Part shown: positions 43,217 to 51,942 of the stretch, piece after piece
Position numbering within the stretch: the first letter of the stretch is position 1
Layout: every line of letters starts with the position of its first letter
Assembly: GCA_937139335.1 (NCBI GenBank)
Contig: CAKZPN010000027.1
Span: 1 to 64,000, forward strand
Direction: 5' to 3'
Length of the DNA: 64,000 nucleotides
Source: an uncultured Roseicyclus sp.
GTDB taxonomy: Bacteria > Pseudomonadota > Alphaproteobacteria > Rhodobacterales > Rhodobacteraceae
Program-made: the position numbers and the translations under genes
Notes under the pieces: generated by a model
Told to the model about the DNA's origin: nothing
Seen by the model: only the letters and a program-made list of their open reading frames with translations
Database searches by the model: none

Positions 43217-44767
43217 TCACATGAAGGCGTCGGGCATCGAGGCCTTCTTCTCGGTCATGAAGGCGCGCAGGGCCTCGTCGATGGCGGGGTCCAGCATCGG
43301 CTGCTGGTAATCGGCCAGCATCCGGTCGACCTTGACCGAAGCCAGCGCCTCGGTGTCGCGCGCGCCTTCTTCCGACCAGGTCTCGTAAGGCTTGTAGTCC
43401 AGCAGGTTGGTGCGCCAGAACGCGCTGGCGTAGTTCGCCTGCGTGTGCGCGCAGCCGAGGAAATGGCCCCCCGGTCCGACCTCGCGCAGCGCGTCCATCG
43501 CCTGCGCGTTCTCGTCGATGGCGACGCCACTCGCCAGCTTGTGCAGGATACCGAGCTGGTCGGCGTCCATCACGAATTTCTCGGGCGACGCGACCAGCCC
43601 GCCCTCGAGCCAGCCACAGGCGTGCAGCATGAAGTTCACGCCCGACAGGAGCGCGGCGTTCAGTGAATTGGCACTCTCGTAGGCGCCCTGCGCGTCCGGC
43701 AGCTTCGAGCCGGTAAAGGCCCCGCCCGAGCGGTAGGGCAGCCCCAGCCGCCGCGCCAACTGCCCCGCGCCATAGGTGATCTGCGACGCCTCGGGCGTGC
43801 CGAAGGTCGGCGCACCGGAATTCATGTCGATCGAGGTCACGAAGGCCCCGAAGATCGCCGGGGCGCCGGGGCGCACGAGCTGGCTGTAGGCCACGCCCGC
43901 CATCACTTCGGCCAGAACCTGCGTCAGCGTCCCCGCGACCGAGACCGGCGCCATCGCACCGCCGACGATGAAGGGCGAGATGATGCAGGCCTGCCCGGCG
44001 GCGGCGTAATGTTCCAGCGCCCCCATCATCGTGCTGTCGAAGGTCAGGGGCGAGTTGATGTTCACCAGCGAGGTCAGCACGCAGTTCTGGTCGACCACGT
44101 CCGCACCGAACAGGATGCGCGCCATCGCGATCGAATCCGCGGCGCGGTCGGGTTCCGTCACCGAGCCCATGAAGGGTTTGTCGCTCAGCGTCATGTGCGC
44201 GTAGAGCATGTCGAGGTGGCGCTTGTTCACCGGGATGTCGGTCGGTTCGCAGACCGTGCCGCCGGAATGGTGCAGCCATTTCGACATGTAGGCGAGTTTC
44301 ACGAACATCTGGAAATCGGCCATGGTGGCGTAGCGCCGCCCGCCCAGCCGGTCGCGCACGAAGGGCGGGCCGTAGACCGGCGCCAGCACCATGGAATTGC
44401 CGCCGATCTCGACGCTGCGCTCGGGGTTGCGCGCCAGCTGCGTGAAGCGCGACGGCGCTGTGGCGATCAGCTGCCGGGCGAGACCGCGGGGGATATGCAC
44501 CCGCTCGCCCCGCACATCGGCCCCGGCCTTGCGCCAACGCTCCAGCGCGGCGGGGTTCTCGACGAAGTTTACGCCGATCTCCTCCAGCACGGTCACGGCA
44601 TTGGCCTCGATGATCTCGATGGCCTCGGGCGTCAGGATCTCGAAGTTCGGGATGTTGCGCTCGATGAAGCGCGCGGTCTCGAAGCTGACGGCCGAGCGTT
44701 CGGCCCGCCGCGCGGCCCCGCCGCCGCCCCGCCCGCGCCGCGCCGCCGCCTGCTCTGCTACCGCCAT
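43217..44767 (-). CDS. MttB-family (trimethylamine methyltransferase-like) protein, non-pyrrolysine
   Basis: A 516-residue protein of the MttB superfamily (FIERNIPNFEILTPEAIEIIEANAVTVLEEIGVNF, SGGTVCEPTDIPVNKRHLD, NINSPLTFDSTMMGALEHYAAAGQACIISPFIVGGAMAP, GAPTFGTPEASQITYGAGQLARR). True archaeal TMA methyltransferases carry an in-frame amber codon for pyrrolysine; this frame has none. Non-Pyl members demethylate quaternary amines such as glycine betaine or related compounds and pass the methyl group to a corrinoid protein. No corrinoid protein or MtgA gene is adjacent. The N-terminal 30 residues are Ala/Arg-rich. GGGAG precedes the ATG. Confidence 0.92.
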   Translation of the reverse strand: MAVAEQAAARRGRGGGGAARRAERSAVSFETARFIERNIPNFEILTPEAIEIIEANAVTVLEEIGVNFVENPAALERWRKAGADVRGERVHIPRGLARQLIATAPSRFTQLARNPERSVEIGGNSMVLAPVYGPPFVRDRLGGRRYATMADFQMFVKLAYMSKWLHHSGGTVCEPTDIPVNKRHLDMLYAHMTLSDKPFMGSVTEPDRAADSIAMARILFGADVVDQNCVLTSLVNINSPLTFDSTMMGALEHYAAAGQACIISPFIVGGAMAPVSVAGTLTQVLAEVMAGVAYSQLVRPGAPAIFGAFVTSIDMNSGAPTFGTPEASQITYGAGQLARRLGLPYRSGGAFTGSKLPDAQGAYESANSLNAALLSGVNFMLHACGWLEGGLVASPEKFVMDADQLGILHKLASGVAIDENAQAMDALREVGPGGHFLGCAHTQANYASAFWRTNLLDYKPYETWSEEGARDTEALASVKVDRMLADYQQPMLDPAIDEALRAFMTEKKASMPDAFM

Positions 44768-45064
44768 ATCCCGATCTCCCCGTGGATGAGGTGCTGCCTG
44801 TCGCGCAGTCCTAGCGCGCCCGCGCCCGGCGCTGTGGGTGGATTGCGGCACTCGGCGGGGGAAAGCGACATGGGCGGCGCGCAACGGACCAGTCGTTCCG
44901 GAGGGCAGGCCGAGAAATATGTGGCCGAATTGTGGCGCGCTCGGCACGGTTCTCACCTGAAATCCTTGTCGCTGCAATAATTTGTTGGGTCTAAATCCTA
45001 ACGTAATGTATACGGGTAGTGACATTTCCACGCATCCAACCTTTTCACTGTTGTCAGGTGTGCC
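44768..45064. other. intergenic region between divergent MttB-family and outer-membrane protein genes
   Basis: A 297-bp gap. Its right half is AT-richer, with TTGTTG (44982-44987) and TAATGT (45004-45009) spaced by 16 bp as a possible rightward promoter for the outer-membrane protein. I see no coding sequence or RNA structure. Confidence 0.4.
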
Positions 45065-45745
45065 ATGAAAATCCTTCGATCCACGCTTCTTGCCTCTGCC
45101 CTTCTTGCGCCGGGTTTCGCGCTGGCGGGAGGGGTCGACCCTGCGCCGCCCCCCGCTCCCGCGCCCGTGCCTCCCCCGGTGATGTACGACTGGTCCGGCT
45201 TCTACATCGGCGGCCTTCTCGGCTACGGCGACGGCAGCTATGGCAACGGGGACGATTTTCCCGGCGACGGTGAGGGCGACTGGAACGGCAGCCTATACGG
45301 CATCGCGCTTGGCTACAATTTCCAGAACGGCAACATGATCTACGGCGCGGAACTCACCTATTCCTCCGCCGACATGGATGGCTCCGAAGACTGCGTCAAC
45401 CCTGCTTTCCAGTGTATCGGCACGCTCGACTCCATCGCAACCCTGCGCGGTCGGGTCGGCTACGTCGTAGCGCCGTCCACGATGGTGTTCGGAACCTTTG
45501 GTTTCGCCAGGGCCGACGTGAATTTCAGTACCGACATCGGGGCCGGGCCCGTCGGTGAAAACCGCAACCTCAACGGCTATGTCATCGGCGCAGGTGCAGA
45601 GCATGCCCTGAGCGACAGCCTCTCCTTGCGCGGCTCTGTTCTGTACTACGACTTCGGCGGCGACGATTTCCAGACCGATATTGTTTACGACGACGTCGGC
45701 GGTGACCTTATCCAGCTCGAGGTCGGCCTGATGTTCCGCTTCTGA
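45065..45745 (+). CDS. Omp25/Omp31-like outer-membrane beta-barrel protein
   Basis: A 226-residue protein. A signal peptide ([21 protein letters not shown]) is followed by a Pro-rich linker ([13 protein letters not shown]) and an eight-strand-type barrel ([67 protein letters not shown]), ending in a terminal Phe ([11 protein letters not shown]). The pattern is that of the alphaproteobacterial Omp25/31/OmpA-like family. Two cysteines (DCVNPAFQC) may form a disulfide in a loop. A terminator follows. Confidence 0.9.
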   Translation: MKILRSTLLASALLAPGFALAGGVDPAPPPAPAPVPPPVMYDWSGFYIGGLLGYGDGSYGNGDDFPGDGEGDWNGSLYGIALGYNFQNGNMIYGAELTYSSADMDGSEDCVNPAFQCIGTLDSIATLRGRVGYVVAPSTMVFGTFGFARADVNFSTDIGAGPVGENRNLNGYVIGAGAEHALSDSLSLRGSVLYYDFGGDDFQTDIVYDDVGGDLIQLEVGLMFRF

Positions 45746-45772
45746 CGTCGGTACTTCTGGCGCAAGAACCCG

Positions 45773-45798
45773 CGGCCGGCCTTTATGGTCGGCCGTTT
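45773..45798 (+). terminator. rho-independent terminator
   Basis: A 9-bp stem CGGCCGGCC/GGTCGGCCG (one G-T pair) with the loop TTTAT, followed by TTT. It lies 28 nt after the outer-membrane protein stop. Confidence 0.82.
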
Positions 45799-45846
45799 CG
45801 TTTGCGGCATCTTGCGCCGCTGCGGCAAGAGACCTATCCCGCTGCC

Positions 45847-47448
45847 ATGGACACCGATACGCCCGCCGCGGCCGTTCCCGACCCGCATGACCATGACCGC
45901 CTGCTGATCATCGACTTCGGCAGCCAGGTCACGCAATTGATCGCCCGCCGCCTGCGCGAGCTGAACGTCTATTGCGAGATCCACCCGTTCCAGAGCGTCA
46001 GCGACGCCTTCCTGGACGACTTCGCGCCCAAGGCGGTGATCCTGTCCGGCGGCCCTGACAGCGTGATGCGCGCGGGCTCGCCCCGCCCGCCGCAGGCGGT
46101 CTACGGGCTCGGCGTGCCCGTCCTCGGGATCTGCTACGGCCAGCAGGTGATGATGCAGGATCTCGGCGGCCGCGTGGAGGCGGGCGAACATGCCACCGCC
46201 GAGTTCGGCCGCGCCTGGGTCAAGCCCGCGCAGCCCAGCCCCGAGTTCCTAGCCGGCTGGTTCATGGACGGCAGCGGCCGCGAACAGGTCTGGATGAGCC
46301 ACGGCGACCACGTCGCGGAAATCGCTCCCGGTTTCGAGGTTCTGGGCACCTCGCCCGGCGCGCCCTTCGCGATCACCGCCGACCTGAGCCGGCATTTCTA
46401 CGCCGTGCAATTCCACCCCGAGGTGCACCACACGCCGAACGGCCGCGCGCTCTACGAGAATTTCGTGCGGCTGGCGGGGTTTTCCGGCGACTGGACGATG
46501 AAGGCTTACCGCGAGGAGGCGATCCGCGCGATCCGCGAGCAGGTGGGCGAGGCCAAGGTGATCTGTGGTCTCTCGGGCGGCGTCGACAGTTCCGTCGCCG
46601 CCGTGCTGATCCACGAAGCGATCGGCGACCAGCTCACCTGCGTCTTCGTCGACCACGGCCTGTTGCGCCAGAACGAGGCGGAGCAGGTCGTGACCATGTT
46701 CCGCGACAATTACAACATCCCGCTGATCCACGCCGACGAGTCCGAGCGGTTCCTCGGCGAGCTCGACGGTGTTTCCGACCCGGAAACAAAGCGCAAGATC
46801 ATCGGCAGATTGTTCATCGATGTGTTCCAGCACTACGCCGACCAGATCGAGGGGGCGGAATACCTCGCGCAAGGCACGCTCTACCCCGATGTCATTGAAT
46901 CGGTGTCCTTTTCCGGCGGTCCCTCGGTCACGATCAAGTCGCACCACAATGTCGGCGGCCTGCCCGAGAAGATGGGCCTGAAACTGGTCGAGCCGTTGCG
47001 CGAGCTGTTCAAGGACGAGGTGCGCGCGCTCGGTCACGAGCTGGGCCTGCCGTCGAGCTTCATCGGCCGCCACCCCTTCCCCGGCCCCGGCCTCGCCATC
47101 CGCTGCCCCGGCGAGATCACCCGCGAGAAACTCGCGATCCTGCGCAAGGCCGACGCCGTCTTCATCGACCAGATCCGCAAGCACGGGCTCTACGACGAGA
47201 TCTGGCAGGCCTTCGTCGCGATCCTGCCGGTGCGCACCGTCGGCGTGATGGGTGACGGGCGGACCTACGATTTCGCCTGCGCGCTCCGCGCCGTCACCTC
47301 TGTCGACGGGATGACCGCCGACTATTACCCGTTCAGCCATGACTTCCTGGGTGAGACCGCGACGCGGATCATCAACGAGGTGAAGGGCATCAACCGCGTG
47401 ACTTACGACATCACGTCGAAGCCGCCCGGAACGATCGAGTGGGAGTAA
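45847..47448 (+). CDS. guaA: GMP synthase (glutamine-hydrolysing)
   Basis: A 533-residue two-domain enzyme converting XMP to GMP. The glutaminase domain has nucleophile Cys in GICYGQQ and catalytic His/Glu in [10 protein letters not shown]. The synthetase domain has the PP-loop [12 protein letters not shown], and the dimerisation domain follows with [20 protein letters not shown] and a C-terminus [19 protein letters not shown] chose the ATG at 45847; a start 15 codons upstream lacks homology. The next gene starts within its last codons. Confidence 0.97.
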   Translation: MDTDTPAAAVPDPHDHDRLLIIDFGSQVTQLIARRLRELNVYCEIHPFQSVSDAFLDDFAPKAVILSGGPDSVMRAGSPRPPQAVYGLGVPVLGICYGQQVMMQDLGGRVEAGEHATAEFGRAWVKPAQPSPEFLAGWFMDGSGREQVWMSHGDHVAEIAPGFEVLGTSPGAPFAITADLSRHFYAVQFHPEVHHTPNGRALYENFVRLAGFSGDWTMKAYREEAIRAIREQVGEAKVICGLSGGVDSSVAAVLIHEAIGDQLTCVFVDHGLLRQNEAEQVVTMFRDNYNIPLIHADESERFLGELDGVSDPETKRKIIGRLFIDVFQHYADQIEGAEYLAQGTLYPDVIESVSFSGGPSVTIKSHHNVGGLPEKMGLKLVEPLRELFKDEVRALGHELGLPSSFIGRHPFPGPGLAIRCPGEITREKLAILRKADAVFIDQIRKHGLYDEIWQAFVAILPVRTVGVMGDGRTYDFACALRAVTSVDGMTADYYPFSHDFLGETATRIINEVKGINRVTYDITSKPPGTIEWE

Positions 47449-48104
47449 GGCGGCTCGGTCGCGCACTCGGGCGGCTCCTCCGCGCCGCGCTGCTGATCTG
47501 GGCCGCGACCCTCGCCGCCGTCTGCATCTGGACCTACCTCTGGCCGCTGGACCGGCCGCTGCCGCGCGGCGATGCGATCGTCTGCCTTGGCGCGGGCGTG
47601 GACGGCGCGGGGCGGATCGGACCCGGCAGCCGGGTGCGGGCCGAGACCTGCGCGCGCCTGGCGCGGGAGGGGGTGGCGCCCGTGGTGGTCTTCACCGGTG
47701 GACCGGCCGCGCCGGGGGCTCGCTCCGCCGCTGCCGGGATGGCGGAGGTGGCAAGGGTCGAGGGCGTGGGAGACGCGGTGATCCTGCTGGAAGAAAACGC
47801 TTTTTCGACGCTGCAAAACGCGCTCTACAGCCGCGCGCTGCTGTCCGAGGATGCGCGGCTGATCCTCGTGTCTGAGGCGTTCCACCTGCCGCGCAGCTGG
47901 GTCTCGTTCCGGGCGATGGGGGTGGAGGATGTCACGACCTACCCGGCCCTGCGCATCCGCCCCGGCCCGTCGGGCGGCCCGGCCTGGGGGTTGCTGCTGC
48001 GCGAAAGCCTGGCGATCTGGTTCAACGCCGGGCGCTACACGGCCTGGCGGATCGGCGGGGGCTTGGGGATCGCGGACAGCACCCGGACCGGATGGTTGCA
48101 CTGA
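47439..48104 (+). CDS. YdcF-like DUF218 membrane protein
   Basis: A 221-residue protein with an N-terminal membrane anchor ([20 protein letters not shown]) and a DUF218 domain: [71 protein letters not shown] and [11 protein letters not shown]. Relatives (SanA/YdcF/ElyC) act on envelope precursors or vancomycin sensitivity; the substrate here is unknown. It starts at a GTG overlapping the last 10 nt of guaA, so translation is probably coupled. A palindromic repeat lies right after its stop. Confidence 0.88.
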   Translation: MGVRRLGRALGRLLRAALLIWAATLAAVCIWTYLWPLDRPLPRGDAIVCLGAGVDGAGRIGPGSRVRAETCARLAREGVAPVVVFTGGPAAPGARSAAAGMAEVARVEGVGDAVILLEENAFSTLQNALYSRALLSEDARLILVSEAFHLPRSWVSFRAMGVEDVTTYPALRIRPGPSGGPAWGLLLRESLAIWFNAGRYTAWRIGGGLGIADSTRTGWLH

Positions 48105-48157
48105 CGTAGGGTGCCCACCTGTCGCAGCGGCATGGTGGGCAGATTGCCCACCCTACG
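48105..48157. repeat. palindromic GTAGGGTGGGCA-type intergenic element
   Basis: Outer arms CGTAGGGTG (48105-48113) and CACCCTACG (48149-48157) enclose TGCCCACC (48112-48119), GGTGGGCA (48134-48141) and TGCCCACC (48145-48152), giving alternative hairpins. It fills the whole gap between the convergent YdcF-like and bamB genes. Elements with this core recur in many proteobacterial genomes (general knowledge). This is the only copy I see in the window. It may also terminate both genes. Confidence 0.7.
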
Positions 48158-48164
48158 CGGCACG

Positions 48165-49529
48165 TCAGCGATAGGCGTGAAGGCGTCCGTCCTGGCTGAC
48201 CACCAGCAGCATGTCGCCCACCACGATCGGGTGCGATGCGGCCCCGCCGCGCAGCTCCATCGTGCCGACGAGCGCGCCGCTTTCGGGCGAGAACATCCGC
48301 ACCAGCCCGTCACCTGAGGCGACGACCAGCCGGCCCCCGGCCAGAACCGGTCCGTAATGAGTGAAGACCGCCTCGCGCCGCCGCGCGCGGTTGGCTTGGT
48401 AGAGCGGCAGTTCCGTGCCCCAGACCCGGCTGCCGTCGCTGGCATCGAGACGGATCAGCTCGTTGCGGTCCGAGACGAAGAAGACTGCGCCGCCGGCCAC
48501 CACGACCGGGGAATAGGCGCCTTCACGGGCGGCCCAGATCCGGGTGCCGGTCCGCGCGTTCATCGCCACGACCCGGCCCGACTGGTTGCCGGCGTAGATC
48601 GTGCCGCCGACCACGACCGGGTCCGCGGTGATGTCGTTCAGCCCCGCATAGGCGGTGCCGAGGCGCCCCCCCGCGAGGAAGGAGTTCCAGAGCGTCACGC
48701 CGGTGTTCGGGAAAGCCGCGATCAGCTCGCCCGACGGGAAGGGGAAGATCACCCGCCCGTCCGACACCGCCGGGGCCGCGCCACCGACCAGAACCGAGGG
48801 CGCGTCCGAGCTTGGCACGACCCAGCGCAACCGGCCGCTGTCTGCCTCAAGTGCCCAGGCTTCGGAGTTGCGGCCGACCACGTAGAGCAGCCCGCCCGAG
48901 ACCGTCGGCGCGCCGAGGACGGAGCCGAGGCGCTGACGCCAGATCACAGCGCCGGTGCCGGCATCCAGCGCCACGACCTCGCCATAGGGCGTGGTCGCGT
49001 AGATCCGGTTGCCCACCAGCGCAAGACCGCCGCCCGAGGCATTGCCGCCGCGGTCGAAGTCGGGGACGAGGCTGGTGATCCAGGCCGGTGCGCCGCTCGA
49101 CAAGGCCGTCGCCTGCAGCTGCGCGCCGGCGTCGATGGTGTAAACCAGCCCACTGCCCGCGACCGGGTCGGTGCCGATGCGGTTGCGGCGCGAATTGCCA
49201 GTGCCGATGGACGCGGCCCAGACCTCCACCGGATTGGCCGAAAGCGCCGCGTGCGGAAGCTGGTTGGTGGCGTTGTAGCCGCGGCTCGGCCAGTCGGCGA
49301 GGCGCACGGGCGCCGGCAGGCTGATCGGGCGCGCCATGTCGGTGTCGGGGGCCGCGCCGCCGCCGCCGGGCAGCGTCGCCTCGAGCGGGGTGCGGGTGTC
49401 GAACCGCTCGCCGGGAAGCACCGTGTCGCGTTCGCAGGCCGCCAGCGCCAGCACCGCCAGAAGGCCCATGGCCCCGGCTGCGATACGTCCGATGCGGGTT
49501 CCCGCTGTTCTGCCCTCAACCCCGGTCAT
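48165..49529 (-). CDS. bamB: outer-membrane assembly lipoprotein BamB (PQQ-like beta-propeller)
   Basis: A 454-residue lipoprotein. A signal peptide with a lipobox (VLALAAC) is followed by a Pro/Gly linker, then an eight-bladed PQQ-like propeller with repeated blades (GGLALVGNRIYATTPYGEVVALDAGTGAVIWRQRLG, GGTIYAGNQSGRVVAMNARTGTRIWAA, GGAVFFVSDRNELIRLDASDGSRVW). BamB helps BamA fold outer-membrane proteins. AGGAAGG precedes the ATG. The YfgM-like gene lies upstream, 39 nt apart, the usual pairing. The gene der, which often follows bamB, is missing here. Confidence 0.92.
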   Translation of the reverse strand: MTGVEGRTAGTRIGRIAAGAMGLLAVLALAACERDTVLPGERFDTRTPLEATLPGGGGAAPDTDMARPISLPAPVRLADWPSRGYNATNQLPHAALSANPVEVWAASIGTGNSRRNRIGTDPVAGSGLVYTIDAGAQLQATALSSGAPAWITSLVPDFDRGGNASGGGLALVGNRIYATTPYGEVVALDAGTGAVIWRQRLGSVLGAPTVSGGLLYVVGRNSEAWALEADSGRLRWVVPSSDAPSVLVGGAAPAVSDGRVIFPFPSGELIAAFPNTGVTLWNSFLAGGRLGTAYAGLNDITADPVVVGGTIYAGNQSGRVVAMNARTGTRIWAAREGAYSPVVVAGGAVFFVSDRNELIRLDASDGSRVWGTELPLYQANRARRREAVFTHYGPVLAGGRLVVASGDGLVRMFSPESGALVGTMELRGGAASHPIVVGDMLLVVSQDGRLHAYR

Positions 49530-49568
49530 CCGATCGCGGCCTTCCTGTCTTGCCGTCGCTGGGACGGA

Positions 49569-50354
49569 TCAGTTGTCTTCGGCAGGGGCCGGGATTTCGG
49601 CCTCCGCCTCTGCGTCTTGGTCCGCCTCGGCCTCCGGCGCGGGCGCCGGATCTGCGGGAGCGGGGTCCGCCTCTGGCGCGGGCTCGGGTTCGGGCGCCGC
49701 ATCGGTCAGGAGCGAGCCCGCTTCCAGCGCCACAATCAACTGAGACGCGCGCTGTTGCAAGCCCGGCGTCGCGGCGGCGCTGCGCTCCAGCGACCGCAGG
49801 CGGTCGAGCCCCGCCTCCAGATCGCCCTCACGGATGTCAAGAAGCGCCAGTTGCTCTTCGGCCAGCGCGGCAAAGGGCGCGCCCGGCTCGGCCATCGTGC
49901 CGAGCACGAGCCGGGCGGTAGCGGGGTCCGACGGGTCCAGCATCTCGGCGCGGAGGAGGGCTAAGTCGCGGTAGCGGCGGGGCACGTCGGGCAGGTCGGC
50001 GGCCGCGCGCAGGCGGGTTGCGGCCGCGGCGGCCCCTTCCCCGCCCCGCGCCACTTCGCCGGCAGCCAGCAGCGCCACCACCATGCGGGCCTCGGGCGTG
50101 TCGGCCGGCACCGCATCCAGCGCCGCGACGCGCGCCTCGGGGTCGGCGGCGTCGAGCGCCGCGATCACCGCGTCGCCGAAAGCCTCGGCCGCGGCGCGAT
50201 CCTGCGCGCGCTGGTATTCGAAAAAGGCGGCCCCTCCGACCAGCCCCAGCACGATCAGCGCGGCGAGCCAGCCCCAGCGCCGCATCAGCGCAAACAGGCG
50301 GTCGCGCCGCAGCTCCTCGGTGACCTCGTCGATGAAACTGTCGCTGTTGGACAT
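49569..50354 (-). CDS. YfgM-like membrane-anchored TPR protein
   Basis: A 261-residue protein. The short cytoplasmic N-terminus (MSNSDSFIDEVTEELRRDRLFALMRRWGW) and single TM (LAALIVLGLVGGAAFFEYQRAQ) are typical of YfgM/TPR_21 proteins. The periplasmic part is helical TPR-like. The C-terminal 45 residues are a Pro/Glu/Ala-rich acidic tail (PEPEPAPEADPAPADPAP). In E. coli YfgM binds the Sec translocon and periplasmic chaperones. It lies directly upstream of bamB. Confidence 0.9.
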   Translation of the reverse strand: MSNSDSFIDEVTEELRRDRLFALMRRWGWLAALIVLGLVGGAAFFEYQRAQDRAAAEAFGDAVIAALDAADPEARVAALDAVPADTPEARMVVALLAAGEVARGGEGAAAAATRLRAAADLPDVPRRYRDLALLRAEMLDPSDPATARLVLGTMAEPGAPFAALAEEQLALLDIREGDLEAGLDRLRSLERSAAATPGLQQRASQLIVALEAGSLLTDAAPEPEPAPEADPAPADPAPAPEAEADQDAEAEAEIPAPAEDN

Positions 50355-50471
50355 CCCGCCCCCGCTGCCATTCTGCCGGGTAACCCCGAACTCCGCCGCG
50401 TCTTAGCCCGATGCGCCTGATCCCCGCAAGGCCCGCAAGTTGCGCGCGAGACTTGCACTGCACTCCGGACA

Positions 50472-50529
50472 GGTTAGTTCAGCGTTGCGCGGCAGTGCAG
50501 AAACCTCTAAACTGAACTGGTTGGTTCAG
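50472..50529 (+). promoter_or_regulatory. repressor operator region of the RND efflux genes
   Basis: CTGAAC (50512-50517) and GTTCAG (50524-50529) form a perfect inverted repeat spaced by 6 bp. GGTTAGTTCAG (50472-50482) and GGTTGGTTCAG (50519-50529) are direct repeats matching at 10 of 11 positions. This layout fits a TetR-type repressor site controlling the efflux operon that starts at 50638. It sits in the 283-bp gap upstream of the pump genes. No regulator gene is adjacent. Confidence 0.65.
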
Positions 50530-50637
50530 ATAAAACTGGACAATGGGCCGACCGGAAATTATGGCGGAAATCATGGCCGCCGGGGCCATGGCGGCGTTTT
50601 GATCGCCGAACCGTTTCGACCGGACACGAGGACCTGA

Positions 50638-51942
50638 ATGCGCATCTTTCCGATCATCACCGCGGCCCTTGTCTGCGTGGCGCTGTACTTCGTGATCCTC
50701 GACCGGGATACGCTGGTCGGGTTCGCCGGCCGCTTCGACGCGACCGAAGCCAGCGAGACCGCGCCCGATGACACCGCCACCCCCGAAACCGAAGCCACCG
50801 CCGAGGCTGGCGCCGAGGACGAGACCAGCGGGCGCATCCATGTCGTCGCGCGCCGCTCCGAGGCGCAGGTGACCGGCAACGCCGTCGTGCTCCGTGGCCG
50901 CACCGAGGCGCTGCGGCAAGTCGTCGTGTCCGCCGAGACCTCGGGCCGCATCGTGTCCGAGCCGCTGCGCGCCGGGGCCGAGGTGAGCGAGGGCCAGCTT
51001 CTGTGCGAGATCGACGCCGGCACGCGGCTGTCGGCGCTGGCCGAGGCCGAGGCGCGGCTGCTGGAGGCCGAGGCCCGTCTGCCCGAAGCGCGCGCCGGGC
51101 TGCCCGTCGCCCGCGCGCGGCAGGCCGAGGCAGAGGCGGCACTATCGGCCGCGCAGATCGACAGCAACGCGGCCACACGGCTGAGCGAAAGCGGCTTCGC
51201 TTCGGAAACCCGCGCGGCCAGCGCCGCCGCCACCGTCTCGGGCGCCGAGGCGGCGGTGGAATCCGCTTCCGCCGGGGTCGAGGCCGCGCAGGCCGCGATC
51301 CAGAGCGCGCAAAGCGGCATCCTCGCCGCCGAGGCCGCCGTGACCCGCGCCGAGGACGAGCTGACGCGGCTGGAAATCCACGCGCCCTTCGCCGGCATCC
51401 TCGAAAGCGACAGCGCCGAACTGGGCAGCCTGATGCAGCCCGGCACGCCCTGCGCCACGATCCTGCAACTCGACCCGGTGAAGCTGGTGGGCTTCGTGCC
51501 CGAGGCGCAGGTCGACCGCGTCAGCGTCGGCGCACAGGCGGGTGCGCGGCTGGCGTCCGGCCGCGAGGTCACGGGCCAGGTGACGTTCCTGAGCCGCTCG
51601 GCCGATCCGCAGACCCGCACCTTCCGCGTCGAGATCACGGTGCCGAACCCCGATCAGGCGATCCGCGACGGCCAGACCGCCGACATTCTGATCCAGACCG
51701 AGGGCACGCCCGCGCATCTGCTGCCCTCTTCCGCCATGACGCTGAGCGACGAGGGCACGCTTGGCGTGCGGGTGGTGGTGGATGGGCTGGTCGAATTCAT
51801 GCCGGTCCGCATGATCCGCGACACCGCGAACGGCGTCTGGCTGACCGGCCTGCCCGAGCAGGCCGATGTCATCACCGTGGGCCAGGAATTCGTCACCGAC
51901 GGCGTGCCTGTCCGCGTCACCTACGAGGAGATGTCGCAATGA
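50638..51942 (+). CDS. RND efflux periplasmic adaptor (membrane fusion protein)
   Basis: A 434-residue adaptor. The N-terminal membrane anchor is residues 5-23. An acidic linker leads to the lipoyl/biotinyl-like half-motifs (VVSAETSGRIVSEPLRAGAEVSEGQLLCEID and LEIHAPFAGILESDSAELGSLMQPGTPCATI), which flank a long Ala/Glu/Arg coiled-coil hairpin (residues 125-245). The beta-barrel and membrane-proximal domains follow. It links the inner-membrane pump to an outer-membrane channel. No TolC-like gene is in the window. Its stop overlaps the permease start (ATGA). Confidence 0.95.
   Translation: MRIFPIITAALVCVALYFVILDRDTLVGFAGRFDATEASETAPDDTATPETEATAEAGAEDETSGRIHVVARRSEAQVTGNAVVLRGRTEALRQVVVSAETSGRIVSEPLRAGAEVSEGQLLCEIDAGTRLSALAEAEARLLEAEARLPEARAGLPVARARQAEAEAALSAAQIDSNAATRLSESGFASETRAASAAATVSGAEAAVESASAGVEAAQAAIQSAQSGILAAEAAVTRAEDELTRLEIHAPFAGILESDSAELGSLMQPGTPCATILQLDPVKLVGFVPEAQVDRVSVGAQAGARLASGREVTGQVTFLSRSADPQTRTFRVEITVPNPDQAIRDGQTADILIQTEGTPAHLLPSSAMTLSDEGTLGVRVVVDGLVEFMPVRMIRDTANGVWLTGLPEQADVITVGQEFVTDGVPVRVTYEEMSQ

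Noticed and set aside
43217..44767. Pyrrolysine-containing trimethylamine methyltransferase
   Set aside because: There is no in-frame TAG codon, and no pyl genes are in the window.
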